DNA of 64,000 bases from NCBI GenBank assembly GCA_000469685.2, contig LS997566.1, positions 23,761,432-23,825,431 on the forward strand, read 5' to 3'. Of the stretch, positions 33,906 through 64,000 are shown in pieces (the stretch's first letter is position 1; the number at the start of each line of letters is the position of its first letter). Both the position numbers and the translations under genes were made by a program. Below the pieces are notes generated by a model that searched no databases, was not told the DNA's origin, and saw only the letters and a list, made by a program, of their open reading frames with translations. The stretch is from Haemonchus contortus (lineage: Eukaryota > Nematoda > Chromadorea > Rhabditida > Trichostrongylidae).

Positions 33906-36825
33906 CAGCCAATGGAGGTAAGAGGAAACTTCCATTGTTAATTCGAGATCCCCACTTAAAAAAGAACCACGGTATACATCTCATCTTTGATGGACACTGC
34001 CACCTATTACCTTCCCCTTGTTAGTTTCAGCGCCCGCAATACATTAGTTTTTCAGAATGTAGGTCTATACGGCACTTATCTTACTCTTGGCACCCCTGTA
34101 TGAGAATGGAAACATTCAGACACAATGACAAGTGAGCAGGGTTTTCTTTCTCTTTTCTTCGAAACAACCAGTGACCATAAAGCTATCAGACTTTTATTTA
34201 CTCAGTAATTATCAGAAAACTTGTTTACATCTGGAAAACTATGCTGCACATCTCACACACATCATCCTTAACGTTCAAGACTCAGAAACAATGGAATGCA
34301 GCAAGTGCTTTCCATGAGAAGATTTCAAGCTCTAATGAGAATATAGTGACAAATTGGCATTGTAGCGGTAAACTACGGTAAAGTCCCGTCACCGGACTGC
34401 CTAATCGACTCGCAAACCTTTCGGTAGCACATAAAGTCCTTAGTTTTGTAGACTTAAACTTCGCGTAGTTCATCCTCTCTACTTACATCATGTTGAATAA
34501 TACTCATGATGGCCAAGCGAATGGTGACGGATGCCATGCTCAACAAAATGGTCACGAACATCACTCTATCAAACCAAAGTAAGTCATTTTCTCCTTTTTT
34601 CTCATTTGCTTTATAGTTTCGATGGCATGGCACTGACCGAAACCAAAAATCAACCAACGATCTCTAGAGTGATATAAGGTTTCGGTGGGGGCTGCTATTT
34701 GGTAGTGCAAGTAGCAAAGATAAGAGACCCCTCCAGTGCCAAAATCAACGGTCAATCAAAACGTTTTTCTTTTCTTTGTTGTGGCTGTTCATATTTCCTG
34801 TTTTCCATTTGCTTTTTCATAATACCAGAACGTTGCCACCCCTTTATAAGAATGCTTCTGTTCCTTACCCTTCGTCTATAAGTGATAACACAGGGGATCA
34901 CATATTGATCGGCAGCTAATCAACTACTTAATCGGATATAATCGCTATAGTACACTTCTAAAAAAGGCTATAGTGTAGAGAATGGAGTGTTCTTGATTAA
35001 TGCAATCGCCCATTCCCCAGTATAGTACTGAACCCTTTATCACATTGACTTCTGTATTGAACCAACACCAACACCAACAACTTCAATCGGGAGCCTTGAG
35101 TAACAACCCTATCGTCCTATGCTAAAAGTTGGGCGTTAAATCTATAAATATATTCCGACTGATTAAAAGGCGGAACGGAACATTTTCTTTTCAGTTTTGT
35201 TTCTTTTCTTTTTTCATTTACTTTACAACGTCCTCAATTACTGACTGAAACTTCCCTCTTTTTGTTCGATAAACCATTAACGAAACCTTTCCACATCATC
35301 CATTTTCGTTTAATGTGCTCTCAAAACGTTTTATGACATTGCTTAGAATGAATTCATGTTTTTGAAATTTCTTTCGAAAACAGTTTTTTTATATTGGCGA
35401 ATTGCTGGGTATTAATGTATGCGTAGCACTTTATGAAGCCCTTCGCCAGCATTGTTAGTGCGTCAAAGTGTACAGAAACTTTGGATGTCTACGATTAGTC
35501 ATACTACTTTCACTATACTTAGTTAAACTAATGCAGTGTATCCACTCAACACGGGCTAGGTATTGCGTTACTATCGAACATTGGTTTTCTTCTTATTATA
35601 GAATGCAGGAGTACGTCTGCTAACCGCTCAGTTGTTTACATTGTTAAGTAGAACATTGTTGGATCCTTGTCGTTTCTAGAGGATAGCACAAAAACTGCAG
35701 TAATCTGTTGACAGAACCTCTCCTGAATCACAAGACTAGTAGTAGGTGACTTTGTCATAAGCCAACATTTCTATGTCTAACATTACTATTGCTGATAGAA
35801 AGCCTGGTGCCAAAATAGACTGTGGATGTTTCGAACATTGGATAACCCCCTGATTGTCGATTTTAAAAGCTGTTCATGCACGTTCCGAGGTATAAGTCAA
35901 CACTATCGTACAAAAATTTAGATAAGCTAACAAAGTTCAAAGTACAAAGTAAGCTAACAAAGTAACAGTGTTAAGATACCTAGAGATAGGTACTTCCTTC
36001 TTCGAGTGGATTGTCATATAATAGAAACACAAAAGTAGTATAAACTTACGGCTTCTTTTGACCTCATGATCAGCTGTTGTTCATTCGAAAACGACCTAAC
36101 TTAGTGAGAACATTCATACTTCGCGCTATTCGGTAAGCGAAATGCTTCAGAGTTCCTCGATATTCGCGAGTTCACAATTCAGGTCAGAGTTTAATGCCTG
36201 AAGGTGCGCCAAACTGTTGTCTTGCTTCGATTTCTCGTATATCTTTTGATCAAAAATATTTACGTTTACTTAACAAATTACTTTTGATACGACGGTACTC
36301 TTTACATATTGTGTCTCACTCTTTTTCTTTTTCTACATTAAGCATGTTCTTCTGAAATGAAGGATTCAGTGGGACTCTGCCCAATCCTTCACCCGCAAAG
36401 CGATTTTTGCGAAAACCTAGTTTTGCATCCTTTTTATTTTGTGTGGTAAAATGACCTAAGGTAAAAGACGTTTCTGTTGTTCTCCCCGAGCCCTCCTGAG
36501 CAGACAGTGTTACGGGTTTGCTATTCGCCTGAATTTTTTTTTGCTAAGAATGAGCATGCGAACAGCTCTTATCACGGGTCGTGTTCATCTGCCCGAGAAA
36601 GGCGATTTGTGTCTGCAGTCTTCTCCCAGACGCTCCCGCGTCAGCTATGGACAGTAGTATTACAGGGAAGATTGATCGAAAGACAGACCCAGAAGTAAAG
36701 GAGTTATAAAACAGAAAAGGTACAGATTGCAAAGGCTGGGGAATTGTTTTTAAAGGTTCGCTCCAATGTGCTTTGTGTCTTCAACGCTTAGAACTCCTGC
36801 GCAAACTTAGCGTCATACGCAGAGC
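33906..36825. other. AT-rich, gene-poor; candidate minus-strand exon ending at 34487
   Basis: On the minus strand an open stretch reads MFVTILLSMASVTIRLAIMS (about 34560-34487), is hydrophobic and ends at a consensus donor (GAT then GTAAGT). A possible acceptor (TTTGATAG) precedes the ATG. No other exon was linked to it. The rest shows nothing. Confidence 0.25.
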
Positions 36826-36879
36826 GGGGGGGGGGGGGGAAGGGAATCACCCCGAGGAAGTGATGCGGTGGGGGGGGGG
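36826..36879. repeat. two poly-G tracts (14 and 10 bases)
   Basis: G runs at 36826-36839 and 36870-36879, immediately left of the dispersed repeat at 36896. Confidence 0.9.
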
Positions 36880-36895
36880 CGAACGGAGTGGTGCT

Positions 36896-36948
36896 ACAGA
36901 GCAAACCGCCTCGGAGAGCATCCATCGCCGCCGGCGTGCGGTCGCGTA
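36896..36948 (+). repeat. GC-rich dispersed repeat B, copy 1
   Basis: About 52 bp starting ACAGAGCAAACCGCCT and including ATCGCCGCCGGCG. It matches 38072-38123 in the opposite orientation with about three mismatches. Confidence 0.75.
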
Positions 36949-38071
36949 GCGGTTTCAGTTATTTCCCTTCTATCCCTCTGGCATTGGAGCGCGATACTGT
37001 TTGCGCGCCATTTTCAAAAATGCACCACGTGACCCCTAGCTGCAGGAAACCCGTTCATCAAAACAGTTCAGTGCATCTTTAGAATACATGGAACTGTCTT
37101 ATCGAGTAAGCAGCGGTGGTTAAAGCACTCACCCACTGGTTAAATAGTTCTCGATGAACTCTCTTTAATGAATGAGTTGGAGAGAGGAGTTGAAATCAAG
37201 CATGAAGACTTGCTATATGACGTAAAAACTGTGAAGTGGCCTGAATGGTGAGCCTTAGGGCGTTCAATGACCTATGAATGAAGAATAGTCCAATATTAAA
37301 CAACTCTAGAGAACTACATCGCTTCTGTAAAGGTTGTTTGATATCGCAAGCAAGCGAAAATACCGAAAAAAAGCGAACCGAACTGTTTCAACCATTTTCC
37401 AGAAACTTGGAATGAAATATATTGAACTTATTTGTTATACATGGAAATACTCTTGAAATCTTGGAATTGATATTGGAGTTTTTCCTTCCAAAAAACTCAT
37501 TTTAAGAAGAGAACCCCCACTTTTTTAAACTGTCATTATCCTCTTTGGCTGACAAGTTTTAGCTCGATTAGTAGCGAGTGCGGGCAGCATAATTACCGCT
37601 GAGTCTTCGCACTTAGTTAAGGTCACCTCGCACCTAGGTGCGAAGCGAGCTTGATTAGGTGCGATCGAAAATATATTCCCGTACCCACAACTGTTAGCAA
37701 TTACTACTCATTTGCATCAAAAAGGTCCTTTTCAGCTTTATTGGGCCTACTCAATCAGTGTTCCCACCGAGCTCAGAGCCCAATTCCGACCGATCTATCT
37801 ACCGATCATAATCTATTAACCAAATTTTCTAGCGTAACACTTGGATGTGCGACCAACACTCACATAATGATGGCAGGAGGACAGACAGTTCTTTGATGTT
37901 TACTTTGATATGAATCATTATATCATCAAGAAAATTCCCAATATTCATTACTCGTTCCCGTCGGTATGCATCGATATGTCGTTTATAGCTTTTGGGATCC
38001 GTTTCCTCTCTATTATTACTCGGCATCATCAGTTAACCTGTTCTTTCACGCGCCCCAATGGCAAAAACGCG
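36949..38071. other. non-coding between the two repeat B copies
   Basis: Nothing can be supported. A short dyad around GGTGCGAAG/CTTCGCAC-type text lies near 37605-37650. Confidence 0.35.
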
Positions 38072-38123
38072 ACGCGACCGCGCGCCGGCGGCGATAGATG
38101 CTCTCCAAGGCGGTTTGCTCTGT
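38072..38123 (-). repeat. GC-rich dispersed repeat B, copy 2 (inverted)
   Basis: Reverse complement of the 36896-36948 repeat. Confidence 0.75.
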
Positions 38124-38766
38124 ACCGGCACTCGGGCGAACGTTCAAACGACCTTGTGTTGTAATGTGTCACATGAGTACGGTGGAGCAGAAAATTTGAC
38201 CCAACCATTACCGAGTGAGCAAGGAGTAGATCCAGAAAATCTGCTTTTTGATTAATCAAAACAAGTTTTGGTAGGAAGGTAAACCTTCACTCTAGTGAAG
38301 CAGTCAATCAACCTCACGTTATCGCAATTCAGAAGGATTCTTTCGTACTTGGGTTCTCACACATCTTTCATGGTCAAATATCGTCTCGAAAAATGAAGAG
38401 CAAGACAAGTGGCAGTTACACAATCATAAGTGCAATACTCGAAAGCTTATCTTAGAGTCAACATCATAGAACAGAATGAAAAGGAAACAAAAATCGCTGC
38501 ACAAGCCATGCCATGTAGCTACCACCTGTCACGTGATGAATTAGCAAGATGCATAATGAGTGAGGTATTAGAGAATACAAAATAACATGAAGAAATTAGA
38601 AAATTTTTTCAAAGTATTAGTTCAACACTTTCTAAATTGCTTCAGAATCATTTCGCGACATACGATCACTTGTGTAAATCTCGTAATGAGAGCCTGCTTG
38701 ATCAACTTGCTAAACCGCTCAGTTACAATGGCTACAGGTCCATCGCTATGTGGGCAGTAATAGAAG

Positions 38767-39134
38767 AGGTAAGCAAACCAGCCCGTTTGGCTCTTCTGCT
38801 GGATGCATTTGCTTGTTCTGCGATTCTGTTAAAGGGTCTCATAATCCCACTCAGGGAAAGTACGTAAGGAGTCGCTTTTAAATCCCAGGTGGGAGACACT
38901 TCCCTGTTTATATGTGGAAGACATTGGGCGAATATACGAATAAACTGTTAAAGCGCACCATACTGTCACAGTTGCACGGCAGCCCTATGTACACCGTATA
39001 AAGAACTCCCACCTGGGATTTAGAAGCGACTCCCCACGTACTTTTCCTGAGTAGGATTTTGAGACTCTTAAACAGAATCGCAGAATAAGCAAATGCATCC
39101 AGCAGAAGGGCCAAACGGGCTGGTTTGCTTACCT
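38767..39134. repeat. long inverted repeat, arms about 130 bp
   Basis: The left arm 38767-38896 and right arm 39006-39134 are about 90% complementary, with a spacer of about 110 bp. Both arms, read outward-in, can encode EVSKPARLALLLDAFA, so neither ORF is independent evidence for a gene. Transcripts across it would form a long hairpin. Confidence 0.85.
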
Positions 39135-40508
39135 CGTAATAGATATTGAAGCAAGGTCTGACATGTTCACCAACAGAGGTAGGGAGTAAGCACTCAACCC
39201 AATAAAGCATGAATAACGGGATAGTGATTCAATAGGTTATCTACGCAATAACTCATTTTTAAGTATCCATTCATCACCACAGGGAGGGTGTGTACTATGA
39301 GAATTGCTCTCATGTGAAGGTCATAGAAGGCAGCATCACGTGATTGTCAAGGACTGTTGATCTTTCATTTGACTATACGAAAAACTTTGCTTCATTGTCA
39401 TTATTTTGGCAAAGACGGAAACAGTCATTCAAACTTTTTTGCCTCTCCGTCAACTTCTTTGGGGTGGTTTTTTCCAATCTGGCTGTTAACCATGCGGACA
39501 ATGGTTGGAGCTGCAGCTTCGGGGTATGTAAAGAGAAGGAACTATCCTGATGCAGGGGAATGAGACAATTTGCACACGCCTGAGTAAGGAAGAAGTTGGT
39601 ACGGTAAAGAAGTTGGCCAAAGGGAGAGATGTCTTTTTGATGTGGTGGAAATGCTTGCTCATCCAACCACATTTTCGCCAAAAAGACAAAGAGATATGTG
39701 TGGCTGAAAGTCTTTGGTGGCTGACCAGCTTGAGAAGGAACTGTTGTGCTTAGGGCACACGGAGATCCTATATAATTTCAAGGGTCTGTGGAATAGAAAA
39801 CAAATAAATGTAAAATTAATGACGATGCAGCAGTTAAGCCGAGTTCCAAGCTTCCAATCAACTTTTGCTTTGTCCAAGGAATACAAGTGAACTTTAAAAT
39901 GCTTTGCTGCCATTGTGTTGAGCTCCCACGCGCTGTAACAGTGCCGCAGCAATGCAGGAAAGCCATCTCTTTCCTCTTTGCAAGTTTTTGAAGAACGATT
40001 TTTGTCCGAGGACACAGAGAAGTCAACAAATAATGTTAGACGCCCCTCCCGCAGATGACAACGGCCTTATGACCACGAGACACTTCACTTAAAAGTGCTA
40101 TAGACCTTGCTATACCACATTGCTGCTGGACTAGTTATGCACGTGATTATCGTTTTTGAAAACTATAGAGGGTTACTTGTTATATACTGTAAGTGCTGCC
40201 ATGATTATTTCATAACAGCGTTTTCAGCATTACGATGTTCAATTGTATTTTTGGGCAAGGCAGATTTGCTCAAGCGTCTGTTCTTCTGCGACGTCATTGT
40301 GAATTTTAATTGATTCTGGTTTCCATGCTAATGTACTGTCGAAATTCAAACAAGAACCAAGCCTGCATCTGCTTGAAGCTTCCAAGGTACTAGTAATGAT
40401 GAAAAAAGGGTGGCTTCGAACCACCCACGACAGTTCGATCCTTTCCTTTCTTCAATCCGCTTCTCCTCTCCTCTTACTACTCTTTGGCTTACATGCCTGC
40501 TCTTCCAG
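39135..40508. other. no supported gene
   Basis: Several overlapping minus-strand ORFs of about 67-118 codons (39373-40029). None shows a recognisable family. Confidence 0.3.
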
Positions 40509-40666
40509 TCGCAATTCATACAGAACTGTTGTTCATCTCTGTCGAAGGAAAGTTTTGGTTGGAACTCCAAGCAGGCAAGTCTTTTTTCGCTAACAGGCAC
40601 CGACGCCCTGAAAGTGTTCTTCCAATTGACGGGTCAATTGCACTTGTTGATGTTAATGACGAATGA
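40509..40666 (+). CDS. candidate terminal exon, unknown protein
   Basis: A plausible acceptor (TGCTCTTCCAG, ending 40508) leads into 51 codons and a stop. The peptide includes FISVEGKFWLELQAGKSFF and ends in VDVNDE. It is protein-like in composition, but I recognise no family and found no upstream exon, so it may be spurious. Confidence 0.3.
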
Positions 40667-41579
40667 CAACAGCTGTCCTACGTCATATGTCGCCCGTTGA
40701 TCAACGATTTGAGGGGCCTGTAGAGGGCCTGTGACCTATTAATTTGTTTCTGGTGCGTGCCAATGTAGTCCAAAAGGGACTCGTCACCTAGGAATATGAA
40801 GAGGTTCTTACTTTGTTCCGTACTTTCGTGAAGAAGGCCGGTCTTGGTACTACGACCGGCCTCGTATTTGTTTGTGGTTCAACGGTCATCACATGATCTA
40901 TTCATCTCACCTGATTTTCTATTTAACTATTTAATGGGATGTGAAACAGCGTCCTTGATTGTCAAACGCAGGAGGTCCGCAGAGATCCGCTGAACTTTCA
41001 ATTCTTTGCCTGCATCGGAAATCTACGAGCATTGTTCTCTTCATAGCATGTAAAATAACGCTTATTACGTACTTTCTTGTTTGCACAGAGTTAATTCTCT
41101 TAGTGGTAAAACCTGTTTCTCAGTCGGTCAACCAAAAAGATGACAGATTAAAAGGTCGAGCGCAGAGCCAATATTATTTTCGTCTTTGCTCCTTCATTGT
41201 TTCCAAATGCTCCCCATGTTTCTCGTATCCTCCGTTCACTTTGATCCTCCCTTGCTGGCATTCATCATCGTCATGTTTGCTTTTCAATTCCCGCTTCACG
41301 TAAGTGGAGCATTCACAGCTGTTCAAACCACTCAAATTGAACGTAAAAGAAGCCTCAAAAACAATTCCTTGTGAACGTCGTTTTCGTTCAATTCAGTTGC
41401 AGTCCATTCGACATTATTCAGTCCCTCCAAAATGGTTGACATCGTCAAAGCGAGTTTATGTAACGTCGGCAGTCGATCGTCACTTCTATGTTTCCATTCG
41501 AAATGAAATAACTTTTTCAAGAGCAGGACTAAAACTTTTTGAGTAGACAGAATCCGAGTTGGTGTGAAATTCGTTAAGC
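40667..41579. other. no supported gene
   Basis: Short ORFs only. Confidence 0.35.
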
Positions 41580-42115
41580 ATACATATACTCAGAGTACAA
41601 TCATCCATGTCCGATCAGTCTTTGGATTGCCTTTTCTGTCGTCATGTCAAGGTCTTGTCATATTCATGAACTCAAGGCATATTGTTCTCTTGCGGCACTC
41701 CACTGAGTCTTGTGTCGTAAGGATATGATTGATCGGCCGAACCTTCCTCGAAATCCCGTTTTCTCGCATAGCAATGATGATGATACAATCAGTTTCTGTA
41801 CATCATTCGAGGACGTCTGTGTAAAGGCTTTGTCACAGGCTTTAAGCGGTATTTGTCAAATCGTCAAGGTCTCCCTTCGAATAGCAACCCTCTGTTATTA
41901 ATTCTCTAGAACCAAGTACTTCGCATTTCAACAGGTGCCATTCAAAGAATAGAGCCAGAGTTTCGACGATAATTCTTGGAGGCTACTTAGATCTTCCGGT
42001 TGGATCCTATCGGGACCGGGCGCCGTATATTTTTTCATGGACGTGATGGCATCTCAAATTTTGAAAGGGAGAATCGAAGGATAAACGTATCCGTCTTATC
42101 CGAGATGGTATACAG
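41580..42115 (-). pseudogene. RTE-type reverse transcriptase fragment
   Basis: The minus strand near 42070-41950 encodes AITSMKKYTAPGPDRIQPED, the segment that precedes the RT fingers in RTE elements. A degenerate equivalent of the EQAGFR.GF..IDHI motif (CEKTGFRGRFGRSIISL) follows near 41760. Multiple stops and frameshifts are present. The fragment ends next to the MITE at 42129. Confidence 0.7.
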
Positions 42116-42128
42116 GCACGCATACATA

Positions 42129-42653
42129 CAGTAGCGCTCAAAAGTCTTCGGTGAAATGCTTCGACGCTTTTTCGTTCATAACTTTTCTCTCAGTAGACCA
42201 AATCGCGCAATATTTGGATATGTTTAACTAGAGCATATTTCACCCTACCCAATACTATTTGACTGCAAAGCTGCAATATCCTCAGATAGGGCAAGGTGTT
42301 TGTTGCAGTAGCAGATTTAACTAAAAGGAAAGTTGTTGTCGTCTGCACTTATTCGCACCTTATGTGCGTTTTTCTCATCTATTATGTTCGGTATAACCGC
42401 TCGTACACTTCAGACATGACAAAAAGGAAAGAGACTCTAGAAGGACCAACATCTGTTTTTCAGTCGATGTTGAGTTCATGCTCTTCGGAATATCTGGAAC
42501 ATGATCAAATTGCAAGTTAATAGTGGGAAATATTCACTATACACCCACGCTCCAAATATAGAAATTTCGCATGATTAGATTTAGTAGGATAGGGGATACG
42601 ACTAAAAAGTACGGCTGAAAGACCATTTCACCGAAGACTTTTGAGCGCTACTG
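42129..42653. mobile_element. 525-bp non-autonomous Tc1/mariner-type MITE, copy 2
   Basis: Same family as 17084-17605, in opposite orientation. It begins CAGTAGCGCTCAAAAGTCTT and is flanked by TA (42127-42128, 42654-42655). The passenger ORF on the plus strand (42296-42520) starts MFVAVAD, as in copy 1. Confidence 0.82.
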
Positions 42654-42655
42654 TA

Positions 42656-44000
42656 TCTACTGTCGATGTCAAAGTGGATTTTTTTGACCTTCTGTATTGC
42701 TTTTCGATGCAGTATTATCATATGGTATACCATCGAGAGATGGCTCCTTCCTGCCCAAAGCTTATTTTGTGCCAAGTTTTCGCAACTCTTCATGGACTGA
42801 AATTAAACTCTACCATTTTCGTTGATCGGTCGGTGTAACAATGTAACTTTGAATCGTTGAACTATGAATTATTGCCAACGGGAGCTACTTAATGAGATCG
42901 GTCAATGCACGCCATTTTTCCTTAGTGCTCGCAATGTAATCTATTCTTCGTGTGGGTGCAGATGCGAATTGATCCTAAATAAGACTGAAATCTCCTATCT
43001 TGATGGAGCTTGTTGATCTCGCATCACTATGTTAGTTTGGCAAATAGTGAAGTTCTATCCTTACTGTGTATGAATTGCCGTAACCAGGTTCAGTGTCTGG
43101 AGACGATTTAGACAGGATTATGAGCTTCCTGTCATCGCAAGCTCACATTTCTGTTGAGAACCTTAGTAGCGTTACTATGTAGGAGCGGGAAAAGATTGAA
43201 CCTGGAAAGTAAAAACTGGATGAAATCGAGGTCTTTGATTCATCTATGATCGGCAGCTACACATTTTAAAAGCACGAAATAATCTTTTTTCGCCTCAAAA
43301 TTTTATGAGCTTTACAGCAGCGATCATAATTTAACCTTCACAAGATAGAATCCCGCTAGTTTCTTGAATTCAGGATGAGGTTTGAGGCCTCAATGATGAG
43401 CAAGTTTAATCATAATTAAAGAATTCTTCGCTGCCACAAATTAGCGATCTCTTGAGTTACCCATTTATGCATAGGTGATCAAAAAGGGTAGATGCTTTAT
43501 CAAGGATTTTAGCCAGGGTAGTGCCAAAGAGAGACCAATACCTAGCCATGCAAACCAAGCCTTTCCTTCGGAATAAATTCGTTTAGATGCGTAAAAAAAG
43601 CATCAGCTTGTATCATACTACGCTTGGCCCCTGTACTGTCGACATCCAAACGGCAAATGTGTGGGCGCATCACTGTTGTGATCTTCAACGCCAAAACACC
43701 GAGGGCACTCTTTGAGGAATATGGTGCTGACCGAATCGGTCGAAATTGTCGTTCTTAAAAATACTCATAGAAAGACATCATTAGGGCATTAGAGTCATCA
43801 AAGATAGGTTTGAGTGATTCTCAATAAGCGGTCAGTGGACCTGGATTAAATTATTTGCATTTATATAGGAAAGTGAAAGCCAAGTTGGACCTGCTCCATT
43901 CAAAACTTCTTGTGAGTTGACAGCTCGTCAAGTGGTTGTGTAAAGAGTGACGTTTTGTGCGCTGTGGATACTGGTAGAATATGCTTTCTAAATAACCTCC
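42656..44000. other. region upstream of cbs-1
   Basis: No coding feature was recognised. The promoter is expected here or further left, but no core motif can be asserted. Confidence 0.35.
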
Positions 44001-44014
44001 TGGTATCAATTCAG
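44001..44014 (+). promoter_or_regulatory. cbs-1: probable trans-splice acceptor before the cbs-1 start
   Basis: TGGTATCAATTCAG sits one base before the ATG at 44016. An acceptor abutting the first in-frame ATG, with no donor-bearing exon recognised upstream, is the usual arrangement of spliced-leader-accepting nematode genes. Cis-splicing to an unseen 5' exon is the alternative. Confidence 0.5.
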
Positions 44015-44015
44015 A

Positions 44016-64000
<19,985 letters not shown>

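Noticed and set aside
38908..39210. Independent 100-codon minus-strand gene
   Set aside because: Its core is the mirror of the other arm of the inverted repeat, so the frame is duplicated by sequence and is not evidence of coding.
39373..40029. Mariner transposase remnant suggested by a WLDEQAFPPH phrase
   Set aside because: No further transposase motifs or inverted ends could be found.

Overview
The window looks like a nematode nuclear genome, most likely a strongylid (hookworm-type) clade V worm. The evidence is GT..AG introns with T-rich acceptors, nematode-type RTE, mariner, Tc1 and Penelope-like elements, a near-exact copy of the nematode SL1 spliced-leader 22-mer, and a cystathionine beta-synthase with the tandem two-module layout known from Caenorhabditis CBS-1. 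The species assignment is inference.

Layout. 1-4.9 kb: an RTE-type 3' end, a tRNA-like pseudogene, a dead mariner and a small palindromic MITE. 4.97-12.31 kb: one composite Penelope-like element (PLE). It consists of an inverted 5'-truncated copy followed by a copy with an intact 917-codon RT plus GIY-YIG ORF, bounded by a 12-bp target duplication. A Tc1-type element with nested terminal repeats is inserted in its 3' end. 12.3-19.1 kb: mostly non-coding, with a Tyr/Pro-rich terminal exon, a 522-bp MITE and a tRNA-derived SINE. 19.1-29 kb: two copies of an interspersed repeat (one split by a mariner), a perfect hairpin, a broken gag-protease element and a CR1/jockey-like element carrying a nested 422-bp PLE with a canonical hammerhead core. 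29-44 kb: gene-poor, with poly-G tracts, a GC-rich palindromic block, a long inverted repeat, an RTE fragment and a second copy of the MITE.

44.0 kb to the right edge: one large host gene on the plus strand, the cystathionine beta-synthase (cbs-1-like). I could phase 13 exons from an ATG at 44016 to 63426, and the gene continues past the window. Module 1 (residues 1 to about 345) has Glu at the PLP-lysine position. Module 2 keeps the lysine in its GGSTKDR motif. The introns carry an RTE 5' fragment, a piggyBac fossil, strongylid-style modular repeats and a microsatellite.

The only confident host gene is cbs-1. The most interesting parts are the PLE composite with hammerhead motifs in every terminal repeat, the SL1-like insertion, the long inverted repeat and the tandem-module enzyme.
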